Counted from the stretch's first letter, positions 1 through 7,808 are shown. The stretch is DNA of 32,760 nucleotides from Enterococcus_I eurekensis (GCF_042654605.1 NZ_JBHSGT010000044.1:1-32760), one strand, 5' to 3'. Notes: generated by a model from the letters alone, not told the origin. Program-made: numbers and translations.

Positions 1-33
1 AAGGAAGAAAATCGAAAAAAGATTTTCTTCCTT
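1..33. terminator. Perfect-stem intrinsic terminator hairpin
   Basis: A perfect 13-bp stem (1-13 with 21-33) closes a GAAAAAA loop and is followed by a T-rich tract. It fits a plus-strand gene ending left of the window; the A-rich flank could also let it work in the other direction. Confidence 0.7.
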
Positions 34-44
34 TTAATTTATTC

Positions 45-72
45 AAGAGACTTTTGGGTCAGCCTCTTTTTT
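45..72. terminator. Imperfect hairpin with T-tract downstream of the ABC-F gene
   Basis: AAGAG at 45-49 can pair with CTCTT at 64-68, with GAC/GTC pairing inside, followed by a run of T on the plus strand. It sits just beyond the stop codon of the ABC-F gene and may help close transcription there. The T-run favours plus-strand activity, so assignment to the minus-strand gene is uncertain. Confidence 0.4.
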
Positions 73-112
73 GTTCTCATAGCATCGATTTACAACAATT
101 ATTAATTATCAT

Positions 113-1609
113 TTAATCCCGAAGTTCAATTGTTTTTGTCGCAACTTTTGATAAAAAATATTGATCATGATCAACAATGATCATAGTGGGGTTGGCCTTT
201 AAAATGGCTTGCTGTAGTTGTTGATGATTCAATATATCTAAATAATTTAATGGCTCATCCCAAATGAAAATATCTGCAGGCGTCAGCATTGCCTTAGCGA
301 TTTCCACCCGTTTTTGTTGCCCTTGACTCATCTGCTCAATTTTATTTAGGAAGACACTACGTTCAACCCCTAGTTTACGTATATGATTCAATAGTTCTTC
401 TTCACGAATCTGTCGTTTTTCCGAAAATTCCGCAAGCGTTCCTGTATTGTCTTTAAAATCTTGACGAACGAGACTTAACGTCCAATTGCGAGCAATCGTT
501 ACCTCTCCTTTTACTTCGCCTTGAAAATTACCCAACAAGAAATCAATCAATGATGTTTTCCCTGACCCATTCGCTCCCGTAATGGCTAGTCGATCCCCTT
601 TGTTTAATTCAAAAGAAATCGGCGCAAATAACGCACGGTCCCCGTAAAATAGTTGAAGATTCTCTGCTTTAATCCACTGTTTTTTATACGTTGATTTAAC
701 ATGAATCGTCAAAGGGTCCACTTTTTCCAAGTTTTTAAGCAATTTTTCTTTTTCAGAAATTTGGTCTTCCATCCGATGTATAATTGCTTTACTACGCTTC
801 ATCACACGAGCAGCGCGCGCACCAATCGCTCCAGTATCGCCAATTCCCCCACTACCTTTTTTATGAGGATCGCCATACTTATCTTTTTCACGTGAACCCG
901 ACCATTGGGCTTTTTCATCAGCTGTCTTACTCAAACGATTTATTTCACGCTTCAACTTCGTATTATTAGCCAATTCCGTTGCATCTCGCTGTTTTTTCTC
1001 CGCTTCATATAGCGAATAGTTCCCTTGATGTAACACTAATTGATTGCGTTCAATCGATAAAATATGATCAACGACATCATCAACTAATTGTCGATCATGA
1101 CTGACTAAAATAAACCCTTGCTTCTTACTCTTTAAATAATGTGCCACTAATTTTCTTGCAGCTAAATCCAAATGATTTGTCGGCTCATCAATTAAAGGAA
1201 ATCCCTCATCTTGCGCAAATAAAATGGCTAAGAGCACTTTCGTTTGTTCCCCGCCAGACAACTGTTCAAACGGTAACCATAATACTTCTGGATTCACTGC
1301 CAGTAAATTCAATTCCCGTTCCAACTTCCAGTACTCTGTTTCATCAAAACCTTCAAGAATTTGATACGTTAGCAGTGTCTCATCTTTAACTTCTTGTGGG
1401 AAATATAAGAAATTCGTCTGATGTTCGATGTTTCCTGTATAGGGTAATTTTCCTTGAATTAAATTCAGCAACGTCGTTTTTCCACGTCCATTGCGACCGA
1501 CTAACCCTAGCTTCCACGATGTTTGAATCGTTAAATCGGCGTTCTCAAATAATAGGGTGCTTTGTAAATCAAAACCGTAAGTTAAATTTTTAATGCGTAT
1601 TGTCGACAT
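113..1609 (-). CDS. lsa: Lsa-type ABC-F ribosomal protection protein
   Basis: A cytoplasmic ABC-F ATPase with no membrane segments. It carries two nucleotide-binding domains: Walker A at residues 38-45 and 345-352, LSGGEQ at 117-122 and the variant MSQGQQ at 427-432, and Walker B regions at 137-148 and 451-458. Between them lies a long, charged, helical interdomain linker (about 185-300). The unusual first Walker B context FPLIDEPTNHLD and the length of 498 residues match Lsa(A) of Enterococcus. Members of that family bind the ribosomal E site and dislodge lincosamides, streptogramins A and pleuromutilins from the peptidyl-transferase centre. The ATG follows AGGAGGCTAT. Both catalytic glutamate positions (DEP) are intact, so the protein should be active. 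Drug range is inferred, since Lsa, Vga and Sal proteins differ in specificity. The gene is alone in its transcription unit and its leader looks like an attenuator. Confidence 0.88.
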   Translation of the reverse strand: MSTIRIKNLTYGFDLQSTLLFENADLTIQTSWKLGLVGRNGRGKTTLLNLIQGKLPYTGNIEHQTNFLYFPQEVKDETLLTYQILEGFDETEYWKLERELNLLAVNPEVLWLPFEQLSGGEQTKVLLAILFAQDEGFPLIDEPTNHLDLAARKLVAHYLKSKKQGFILVSHDRQLVDDVVDHILSIERNQLVLHQGNYSLYEAEKKQRDATELANNTKLKREINRLSKTADEKAQWSGSREKDKYGDPHKKGSGGIGDTGAIGARAARVMKRSKAIIHRMEDQISEKEKLLKNLEKVDPLTIHVKSTYKKQWIKAENLQLFYGDRALFAPISFELNKGDRLAITGANGSGKTSLIDFLLGNFQGEVKGEVTIARNWTLSLVRQDFKDNTGTLAEFSEKRQIREEELLNHIRKLGVERSVFLNKIEQMSQGQQKRVEIAKAMLTPADIFIWDEPLNYLDILNHQQLQQAILKANPTMIIVDHDQYFLSKVATKTIELRD

Positions 1610-1640
1610 ATAGCCTCCTGACTCTTTCTATTTTTAGAAA

Positions 1641-1676
1641 GAAAAAACCTTCTCCTATTTTCAGGAAAAGGTTTGT
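1641..1676 (-). terminator. Leader attenuator of the ABC-F gene
   Basis: On the minus strand an 11-bp stem (1663-1673 with 1646-1656, one G-U pair) closes a 6-nt loop and runs straight into a U-tract, only about 35 bp before the ABC-F start codon. A terminator between promoter and gene implies regulated read-through. A second hairpin (about 1624-1640) lies between it and the ribosome binding site. Confidence 0.72.
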
Positions 1677-1697
1677 TTACGTCGCCAAATAAAAAGA

Positions 1698-1718
1698 TTA
1701 CTCCCTTGGCGAAAACAT
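1698..1718 (-). CDS. Possible leader peptide MFSPRE for ABC-F attenuation
   Basis: A six-codon frame (ATG to TAA) preceded by an AGGATAGGA ribosome binding site lies 25 bp before the attenuator stem. Part of the frame (CGCCAA) can pair with TTGGCG downstream, so a ribosome stalled on it would change leader folding. Short leader peptides are known upstream of antibiotic-inducible ABC-F genes. Translation here is inferred from position and the SD only. Confidence 0.42.
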   Translation of the reverse strand: MFSPRE

Positions 1719-1720
1719 TC

Positions 1721-1822
1721 CTATCCTAAAAATCTGCACACTTCTTCCTTGGTCTTACCAAAAAAGTTGTCTGAATGCAGCTTCAATAAATGGGTTAATT
1801 TTTCAATTCCAAGATCCCTCAC
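1721..1822 (-). CDS. Alternative leader reading frame, 33 codons
   Basis: An open frame starting at GTG and ending TAG, with the stop overlapping the SD of the six-codon frame. It contains a strong hairpin (CTTTTTTGGT pairing with ACCAAGGAAG). The GTG has no good SD, and an internal TTG is another possible start. It may be a real leader peptide coupled to the next one, or only structured leader RNA. Confidence 0.25.
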   Translation of the reverse strand: MRDLGIEKLTHLLKLHSDNFFGKTKEEVCRFLG

Positions 1823-1867
1823 TTTTTATATTCTAGATTTAGTCTATCATGATTTACCAAAAAAGGG

Positions 1868-1945
1868 TACAAAAAAATCACTCGATTGGTTAGGCCGAGT
1901 GATAAAAGGAGTTTACTCTGGTTAGGAGTAAATGAAAAATAAAAA
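1868..1945 (+). repeat. 78-bp direct repeat, left copy (putative attL)
   Basis: Identical over 78 bp to 4344-4421. It contains two hairpins: TCACTCG/CGAGTGA with loop ATTGGTTAGGC, and TTTACTC/GAGTAAA with loop TGGTTAG. After the repeat the two copies diverge at once, as expected at the edge of an att common core. Confidence 0.75.
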
Positions 1946-2091
1946 ACTCTTTTTCTCTGCGTATTTTAATTAATCACCTTGATATGGTCATACGAATTCC
2001 TTTTCAAGCAAAGGTTAACATCGTAATTTATATTTATCAATTATATTTTTGAGTTTTCTTAAACATTTTAAGTTATACCCTTTTTTTGTAT

Positions 2092-2109
2092 TGTATTTTT
2101 TAAAATACA
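2092..2109. promoter_or_regulatory. 18-bp palindrome before the repressor relic
   Basis: TGTATTTT-TT-AAAATACA is a perfect palindrome about 50 bp before the first recognisable repressor codons. It could be a leftover operator of the phage switch. In such AT-rich DNA chance is a real alternative. Confidence 0.25.
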
Positions 2110-2149
2110 TTATATAATTTAAATTAAATAGAATTAGAAAATATTAACA

Positions 2150-2610
2150 ACTTCTCAAACTCCATTGAAACAGGGGCTTGAAGCACGAAGCATGAAAGCC
2201 ACTAATCTTTCAAAATTATCAGGTATTGGAAAATCATCAATCAGCTATTGGTTATCAAGAAAATACTAAGCTAAACCAGATAAGGTATTTATTATTACAA
2301 GAGTTTTAAATGTTGATGAAACATGGTTAATGGAGCTAGATGTTCCTAGGGAAAAAACTAGTGATATACTTTCTACCTATAATAATCAATTAGACTCTCT
2401 TCGCCAATTAAAAATAATTGACTTTGCTGAAAAACAATTAGAGGAATAAAATAATATTGTTGAATTTAAACGATCTGACATAGTAATGATAATATTTTAG
2501 CGGCCCATTTAGTGGATTCTGTCAAAGAATTTACCAATGGTCAAAATGATGGACTAGAAGCTTACTTAGATAAAGCACGATACGATTATTTCCGAAAACA
2601 TGATAAGTAA
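2150..2610 (+). pseudogene. CI/Cro-type phage repressor, decayed
   Basis: The frame through 2153-2449 encodes a typical helix-turn-helix repressor N-domain: a TPLKQGLEAR-like helix, then LSKLSGIGKSSISYWLS as the recognition region, then a VLNVDETWLM segment. No start codon or first helix is visible. In-frame TAA stops occur at 2267-2269 and 2447-2449. A further fragment in another frame (2506-2610, ending YDYFRKHDK) probably continues the C-terminal part. The gene is therefore truncated at its 5' end, stopped twice and frame-shifted. In an intact phage it would maintain lysogeny together with the downstream ImmA protein. Confidence 0.68.
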
Positions 2611-2615
2611 GTGAA

Positions 2616-3086
2616 ATGATAAATAACTATGAGCTTCTCTTATCAAAATTCATGGGCGAGTTACCAGTCATCGAACTACCGCTTAAAGAACGTGGTTTAG
2701 AATTAACGATTATAATGGAATGATTTTCATTGACTTTCCTCTTCCATCAAATCGTAAAAGAGAAATTTTATCAGAAGAATATGGTCATTTTAAAAACGAG
2801 CAGCGGCATAATTATTAATTACAACAATACCGAAAGTCGAAAGCAAGAATTAGACGCCAGAAAATACCCAATCGAAATGATTGTAACACTTGATGATTTA
2901 ATCGAATGTTGTGAGAATAAATTATCAACAGCCTTTGAGTGTGCTGAATACTTGGATATCTCGGTTGAATTATTCAAAAACGCATTAAGTCATTACCTTT
3001 CTACATATGGAACCCACTATTTCTACAAAGATAAAAATTTCGTCTTTTATTATGAAAGTGTTAAAATTTTCGAAAAAATAAGCTAA
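2616..3086 (+). pseudogene. ImmA-type phage metalloprotease, frame-shifted
   Basis: The pieces read MINNYELLLSKF..ELPVIELPLKERG at 2616-2700, then YNGMIFID..SNRKREILSEEYGHF in a second frame (about 2710-2790), then KTSSGIIINYNN through to the stop at 3086 in a third. Together they follow the ImmA/IrrE layout, which cleaves or inactivates the phage repressor. The zinc-binding helix, normally ExxHH-like, reads EEYGHF, so one ligand may also be lost. At least two frameshifts are needed to read the whole protein. An ORF of 118 residues beginning at 2730 is only the last part read from an internal start. Confidence 0.62.
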
Positions 3087-3178
3087 GCAATGTTTGCGGC
3101 ATTACTTAGCTTGATACTCACCATTACCTAAAACAGAGAGACCTTAAAACTATTATATCAGAAACGGGGTAAAAGAGA

Positions 3179-3841
3179 ATGGCGAAAAAGAAAGTTATTG
3201 GGGAAGATGGTAAAACTTACACAATGAAGGAGAAAAAGCCAATTTATAAACGTGTTTGGTTTTGGATTCTCGCAGTAATTGTAGTTGCAGGTATTAGTGG
3301 TGCTTTAGGTGGTGAAGAAGAGCCTGTTAACGGTGGGGAAAAAGTAGATCAGTCTTCTCAAGCCGAATCTAAATCAGAAGATAAACCAGAAACAAAAGAA
3401 TCAAAAAAAGAAGAACAGCCAGCCGAAGAAGTTAAAGCATATAATATTTCTGATGAAGTAAATGTAGGAGACGTTATGTATGTCGTAAATGGCATTGAAA
3501 CAGCTACTAATGTCGGCGGTGAATATGGACAAAATTCAAAAGGAACTTATCTAATCGTAAGTATTTCAGTCACAAATAACGGTTCTGAAGCTCTTTCTGT
3601 AAGTGATGACTTCTTTGTTCTCAAAAATGATGGTAAAGAGTATAAATCAGATGCTATGGCCGCAATTTATGCGAATGATGATAGCTCTTTTTTCTTAGAA
3701 TCAATTAACCCAGATTTAACTATGTCTGGTAAAGTCATTTTCGATGTATCAGATGCAGTAATCGACTCAACAACAAAGCAATTGCAAGTCGCAACTGGAT
3801 TTTGGGGCACTGAAACTGAATTAATTAACTTGCAGCAGTAG
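3179..3841 (+). CDS. Membrane-anchored DUF4352 protein of the prophage remnant
   Basis: The protein has 220 residues: a basic N-terminus, one transmembrane segment at about 27-45 (rich in W, I, V and A), a Ser/Glu/Lys-rich linker (about 48-90), then a C-terminal domain of about 120 residues. That domain has the beta-rich pattern of DUF4352 (a telokin-like immunoglobulin fold), including the YLIVSISVTNNGSE core strands. The predicted topology puts the C-domain outside the cell. Such genes often sit between ImmA and integrase in prophages of Gram-positive bacteria; their role is unknown, with surface or superinfection functions suggested. It is the only undamaged frame in the prophage scar. The start follows a weak SD (GGGGTAAAAGAG). 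Confidence 0.72.
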   Translation: MAKKKVIGEDGKTYTMKEKKPIYKRVWFWILAVIVVAGISGALGGEEEPVNGGEKVDQSSQAESKSEDKPETKESKKEEQPAEEVKAYNISDEVNVGDVMYVVNGIETATNVGGEYGQNSKGTYLIVSISVTNNGSEALSVSDDFFVLKNDGKEYKSDAMAAIYANDDSSFFLESINPDLTMSGKVIFDVSDAVIDSTTKQLQVATGFWGTETELINLQQ

Positions 3842-3848
3842 AACAAAA

Positions 3849-3885
3849 AACACGCTTCCCTATCCTGGCAGACAGCAAGCGTGTT
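3849..3885 (+). terminator. Hairpin after the DUF4352 gene
   Basis: AACACGCTT pairs with AAGCGTGTT (9 bp) around a 19-nt loop, 8 bp past the stop codon. There is no following U-tract, so it may be a leader element of the integrase gene or a weak terminator. Confidence 0.4.
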
Positions 3886-3953
3886 AGCACCAAAACAAAG
3901 TCTATGAAATCATAGTCCTGTTTTACTATATCTATATTACTAAATTAAAAGGT

Positions 3954-4230
3954 ATGATGCAAAATTTTCTTAGATACTTAACACTTGGCGGTGGTGGTAC
4001 AACGGAGAAATCAATTACAATTAAAAAATATACTAAAAAAGATGGTTCTTCCGCTTATATGTTTAATGTCTATGTTGGCCATAATCCGCAAACTAAAAAC
4101 AACGTGTATCGTCTATCGTAAACGACAAGGATTTAAAATAAAAACAACCACATTAGAGCTTTACTCCCATGTTATGCCTGAAGAAAAGGAAAAAATAGCC
4201 GCAAAATTCGCAAGCTTTGTTGGATTTTAA
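3954..4230 (+). pseudogene. int: Phage tyrosine integrase with large internal deletion
   Basis: The first part (from ATG at 3954 or 3957) encodes the N-terminal arm-binding domain: SITIKKYTKKDGSSAYMF.NVYVGHNPQT. It runs to a stop near 4120. In a second frame it continues as RQGFKIK and joins directly to TTTLELYSHVMPEEKEKIA.KFASFVGF, the extreme C-terminus. That end keeps the nucleophile Tyr (in LYSH). The core-binding domain and the R, K and HxxR catalytic residues are gone, so excision by this protein is impossible. The 81-residue frame starting at 3985 reads the N-terminal domain out of frame and is not a protein. Confidence 0.72.
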
Positions 4231-4324
4231 AGCAATGGACGGACCTTTCATTTTTAAGACACAAAAAATAGGCGATAACTCGAAAGAAATACTCTTCCAA
4301 AGCTATCGCCCACCACTTATAAAC

Positions 4325-4338
4325 ATTGATATATCAAT
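4325..4338. promoter_or_regulatory. 14-bp palindrome next to the right repeat
   Basis: ATTGATATATCAAT lies 5 bp before the right 78-bp repeat. A weaker hairpin (GGCGATA pairing with TATCGCC, about 4272-4310) lies between it and the integrase relic. Either may be leftover integrase-arm or terminator sequence. Confidence 0.25.
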
Positions 4339-4343
4339 ATAAA

Positions 4344-4421
4344 TACAAAAAAATCACTCGATTGGTTAGGCCGAGTGATAAAAGGAGTTTACTCTGGTTA
4401 GGAGTAAATGAAAAATAAAAA
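4344..4421 (+). repeat. 78-bp direct repeat, right copy (putative attR)
   Basis: A perfect copy of 1868-1945. It contains twin stem-loops with GGTTAG loops and ends in an AGGAG SD, an ATG and an A-rich start of a reading frame. The right flank is presumably original chromosome. Confidence 0.75.
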
Positions 4422-4485
4422 GGTTATTGTTGGTTATACACTTAGTATAAACGAGATCGTCAACTTTTACATAAAAAATAGCTAA
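4408..4485 (+). CDS. Possible 25-residue peptide starting in the right repeat
   Basis: ATG follows AGGAGTAA, a good SD at normal spacing, and the frame is open for 25 codons (MKNKKVIVGY..IKNS). The SD lies in the 3' arm of a hairpin, so translation would be controlled by folding. The left repeat gives a 13-residue frame from the same start. No homology is recognised; the frame may be fortuitous. Confidence 0.22.
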   Translation: MKNKKVIVGYTLSINEIVNFYIKNS

Positions 4486-4526
4486 TAGTTTTATTAGATA
4501 TTTCTTGTTTTATTCTTCATTTGTAC

Positions 4527-4964
4527 TTATCTTTTTAATAAAGTGCTTGTCATACGTTGAATTGAGAATGAAATACCATCTGTTGCTTCGTCTTGAACGG
4601 CTTCTGCTGCATTAAAAGCTTCAACATCGACTTCTCCATTCTTCAGGCTATCGATCATTGATTGACAACCTTTAACATAGTTTGTGTATGAACGTTCAAA
4701 TTTTTTGTGGACACCAAGTACTTGTGCTGGTGGACGTAGTTTATTAATTTGCTCCAGCATTGCTTGATACTTAGCTGTGCCTTTTTCAAAGCTTTCGATT
4801 ATTGCTGTTAGTTTTTCAGCTGAAAGTTCACTTAATGTATCGTTATCAATTGCTTGGCGAACTTCTTCATATTTAGGATTTAGGCCTTCGCCAATTTCCT
4901 CTGTGTCTTGTACAATTTTATTAATATTTTGGATATAAAAACCAAGATTTGGTCTCACACGCAT
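4527..4964 (-). CDS. Small helical protein of unknown function
   Basis: The product has 145 residues, is acidic to neutral, has no signal peptide or membrane segment and is predicted almost entirely helical. Heptad-like runs (EVRQAIDNDTLSEL, LTAIIESFEKGTAKYQAM) suggest a helical bundle. A conserved-looking central motif INKLRPPAQVLGVHKKFERSY resembles the layout of small four-helix proteins in which a Pro-Pro turn is followed by a His/Lys-rich helix. I do not recognise the family. The start is the ATG at 4964 with a modest SD (GTAGGGA). It stands alone between the prophage scar and the P-type ATPase, whose terminator lies just upstream. Confidence 0.6.
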   Translation of the reverse strand: MRVRPNLGFYIQNINKIVQDTEEIGEGLNPKYEEVRQAIDNDTLSELSAEKLTAIIESFEKGTAKYQAMLEQINKLRPPAQVLGVHKKFERSYTNYVKGCQSMIDSLKNGEVDVEAFNAAEAVQDEATDGISFSIQRMTSTLLKR

Positions 4965-5025
4965 TCCCTACTTTCTTTTGTTGATAGTTTATATTTTACC
5001 TTGTTTTACTCAAATAGAAAAGCAC

Positions 5026-5063
5026 AAAAAAACTGTCCGAAATTACTTCCGGACAGTTTTTTT
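5026..5063 (-). terminator. Terminator of the cation ATPase gene
   Basis: AAAAAAACTGTCCG (5026-5039) pairs perfectly with CGGACAGTTTTTTT (5050-5063). On the minus strand it ends in seven U, 15 bp after the ATPase stop. The symmetry would also let it stop plus-strand transcription. Confidence 0.85.
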
Positions 5064-5078
5064 GATTTTTCAAATCAA

Positions 5079-7808
5079 TTAAATCTTACCCATACGACGT
5101 TGGATGAATTTCACAACTTCGACAATTGGAATAATCGCAAATGATGCTCCAACAACGATTAACCATTGTGATCGATCAAGTGGTGTTACTTTGAAGATAT
5201 CATTTAATCCTGGAATGACAACAATACCCATCATTAAGACAAATGATAACAAGATTGCGCCATTAAACGTTTTATTTCTGAACGCTCCAACTTTAAACAA
5301 TGATTGGTGAACCGATTTTACGTTGAATGCGTGGAACAATTGCATTAAACCTAATGTTACGAAGGCCATTGTTAAAGCATCCGCGTGTTGTAAATCATAC
5401 AATTGTGTTGCATCTAAACCATTGACATTTAAAGCTGTGTGTACTGGCCATTTAATTGCTGACCAATAAACGAATAAGACCGTTGCTGCTTCTAAAATAC
5501 CTTGGTAGATAATACTGCTCATTACGCCACCTGAGAAGAAGTTTGAGTTCTTTCCACGAGGTTTACGAGCCATTAAGTTACCTTCAGCAGGTTCCATTCC
5601 TAATGCAATCGCTGGGAATGTATCGGTTACTAAGTTAATCCATAGTAAGTGAATTGGTAATAAAATATCCCAACCCATTAAAGTCATGATGAATAATGTT
5701 AATACTTCACCCAAGTTGGCAGCCATTAAGTATTGGATTGCTTTTTGGATGTTTGAGAAGACTTTACGTCCTTCTTCAACTGCGACAACAATTGTTGCAA
5801 AGTTATCATCGGCTAAGACCATATCAGAGGCACCTTTTGATACTTCTGTTCCAGTAATACCCATTCCGATACCAATATCGGCTTGTTTTAATGAAGGCGC
5901 ATCGTTAACACCATCACCAGTCATCGCAACTACTTTACCAGCTTGTTGCCATGCTTTAACGATTCTTACTTTATGCTCTGGAGAAACACGGGCATATACA
6001 GAGTAATTTGTAATTTTTGAAGCAAATTCTTCTTCTGACATTAAGTTTAATTCTGCACCTGTTAAAACAGCTGAATCATCACCTGGTTGGATGATTCCTA
6101 AACGACCAGCAATTGCTTCAGCAGTATCTCTATGGTCACCTGTGATCATAATTGGACGAATGCCTGCATCTTTAGCAACTTTTACCGCACCTGCAGCTTC
6201 TGGGCGCTCTGGATCAATCATTCCAATTAAACCAGCAAAGATTAAATCATTTTCAATATGCTCAGAATCTAAATCTTCTGGAACGCTATCGATAAATTTA
6301 TACGCTGTACCTAAAACACGTAATGCTTGTTTTGCCATATTTGTATTGGCTGTTAAGATTGTTTGTTTCTCTTCATCTGTCATTGGTAAAATATCACCAT
6401 TAACATTTAATGTATTGACACGATTTAATAATACGTCTGGTGCACCTTTTACTGCTACAAAGAAGCGACCATCAGCTAATTTATGAATGGTACTCATTAA
6501 TTTACGTTCAGAGTCAAATGGTAAGTCTGCCACGCGTGGTTCTTTTTCAACTTCAACACGAACGTCAAAACCTAAATCTAAACCAAATTGAATTAACGCT
6601 GTTTCGGTTGGATCTCCGACAACTTTTCCTTCTTTATCAAAACGAGAATCGTTGGCATAATTCATAATTTTAACTGCTAGGCTATCTGCTGGTACTTCAC
6701 CTTGAGCGTCGTATTCATGACGATCAACGTATAATTTTTCAACAGTCATTTGGTTTAATGTTAATGTACCTGTTTTATCTGATGCAATAATATCTGTTGC
6801 ACCTAAAGTTTCAACTGCTGGTAATTTACGAATCATTGAGTTACGTTTGGCCATTACTTGCGTACCAATCGCTAAAATAATCGTAACAATCGCTGGTAAG
6901 CCTTCTGGGATCGCTGCAACTGCCAGTGAAATCGACGTTAAGAGCATCTCTACCCAACCTTGATCACGTAACAGTGTTCCAACGAAGAACATAATTACAG
7001 CAACAATTAAAATGGCAAAAGTTAAGAATTTACCCAGTTGGTTTAAGTTGCGTTTCAACGGTGTTTCTGTTTCGTCAGCATTCGCCAACATGTTCGCAAT
7101 CTTACCCACTTCCGTATTCATACCTGTATGAACAACAACCCCTTTACCACGACCATAAGTAACATTGCTGTTTGAAAATGCCATGTTAATACGGTCGCCT
7201 ATTCCAACTTCGCTGTCTTCTAAAACGACAACTTCTTTTTCTGTTGGAACAGATTCGCCTGTTAAAGCAGCCTCTTCAATTTTTAAAGAGCTACTTTCAA
7301 ATAAACGCATATCAGCTGGGACGATATCTCCTGCTTCTAACAATACGACATCTCCTGGAACTAAATTATGGCTGTTAATTGTAATGTTATGCCCGTCACG
7401 TAATACGTGAGCATCCGGCGTTGACATTTCTTTTAACGCTTCAATTGCTTGTTCGGCTTTATTTTCTTGAATCACACCCATAATCGCGTTAATTACAACT
7501 ACGGCTAAGATAATAATCGCGTCAACCCACTCACGGTGGCCTTCAGCGTTTGGTACTAATGCTGAAATCGCTGCGGCAATTAATAAGACGATAATCATCA
7601 TATCTTTAAATTGCGCTAGCAGTTTTTGAAGCATTGTTGATTTTTTACCTTCATCGAGTTCATTTGAACCATATTCCGCTAGGCGTTTTTCCGCCTCTGC
7701 TTCTGTTAAACCTTTTGGCGTCGTATTAAGATTACTTAATACTTCTTCTTCCGTCTGAGTATGGAACGCTTGACTCAGCTGTTGTTTCTTTGCTTGTTCG
7801 TCTGACAT
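5079..7808 (-). CDS. P2-type cation ATPase (Ca2+/Mn2+ exporter)
   Basis: The protein has 909 residues from the ATG at 7808, chosen because AAGGAGG lies just before it; the frame is open ten codons further. It has the whole P-type layout. This includes a cation-ATPase N domain, TM1-2, actuator loop TGES (about 183-186), PEGLPA in TM4 (about 301-306), phosphorylation motif DKTGTLT (about 344-350), the nucleotide domain, the hinge TGDGVND, and a C-terminal six-helix bundle. PEGL in TM4 and the absence of an N-terminal metal-binding domain place it in the P2A SERCA/PMR1-like group, which pumps Ca2+ and often Mn2+ out of the cell. The leader is a manganese-type riboswitch, so Mn2+ efflux is the likelier main role. 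All catalytic residues are present. The gene is monocistronic. Confidence 0.87.
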   Translation of the reverse strand: MSDEQAKKQQLSQAFHTQTEEEVLSNLNTTPKGLTEAEAEKRLAEYGSNELDEGKKSTMLQKLLAQFKDMMIIVLLIAAAISALVPNAEGHREWVDAIIILAVVVINAIMGVIQENKAEQAIEALKEMSTPDAHVLRDGHNITINSHNLVPGDVVLLEAGDIVPADMRLFESSSLKIEEAALTGESVPTEKEVVVLEDSEVGIGDRINMAFSNSNVTYGRGKGVVVHTGMNTEVGKIANMLANADETETPLKRNLNQLGKFLTFAILIVAVIMFFVGTLLRDQGWVEMLLTSISLAVAAIPEGLPAIVTIILAIGTQVMAKRNSMIRKLPAVETLGATDIIASDKTGTLTLNQMTVEKLYVDRHEYDAQGEVPADSLAVKIMNYANDSRFDKEGKVVGDPTETALIQFGLDLGFDVRVEVEKEPRVADLPFDSERKLMSTIHKLADGRFFVAVKGAPDVLLNRVNTLNVNGDILPMTDEEKQTILTANTNMAKQALRVLGTAYKFIDSVPEDLDSEHIENDLIFAGLIGMIDPERPEAAGAVKVAKDAGIRPIMITGDHRDTAEAIAGRLGIIQPGDDSAVLTGAELNLMSEEEFASKITNYSVYARVSPEHKVRIVKAWQQAGKVVAMTGDGVNDAPSLKQADIGIGMGITGTEVSKGASDMVLADDNFATIVVAVEEGRKVFSNIQKAIQYLMAANLGEVLTLFIMTLMGWDILLPIHLLWINLVTDTFPAIALGMEPAEGNLMARKPRGKNSNFFSGGVMSSIIYQGILEAATVLFVYWSAIKWPVHTALNVNGLDATQLYDLQHADALTMAFVTLGLMQLFHAFNVKSVHQSLFKVGAFRNKTFNGAILLSFVLMMGIVVIPGLNDIFKVTPLDRSQWLIVVGASFAIIPIVEVVKFIQRRMGKI

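Larger units (their letters stand above)
1868..4421 (+). mobile_element. Prophage scar between 78-bp direct repeats
   Basis: A 2.55-kb interval bounded by identical 78-bp direct repeats, with all its genes on the plus strand although the flanking genes are on the minus strand. It contains a wrecked CI-type repressor, a wrecked ImmA-type gene, an intact DUF4352 gene and an internally deleted integrase, in the usual order of a Lactobacillales phage lysogeny module. The lytic half that should lie left of the repressor is missing. The best reading is an old prophage reduced to its lysogeny module. Confidence 0.78.

Noticed and set aside
2730..3086. Independent 118-residue gene
   Set aside because: It is the last part of the frame-shifted ImmA gene read from an internal start, without SD, and its first residues are out-of-frame sequence.
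3985..4230. 81-residue gene of the prophage
   Set aside because: Its first half is the integrase N-domain in the wrong frame; only the last 30 residues are genuine integrase.
1868..4421. Insertion sequence flanked by direct repeats
   Set aside because: No transposase and no terminal inverted repeats; gene content is a phage lysogeny module and the 78-bp direct repeats fit att sites better.
5104..7410. Several plus-strand open frames inside the cation ATPase gene
   Set aside because: They lack SD sites and recognisable domains and lie wholly antisense to a clear gene.
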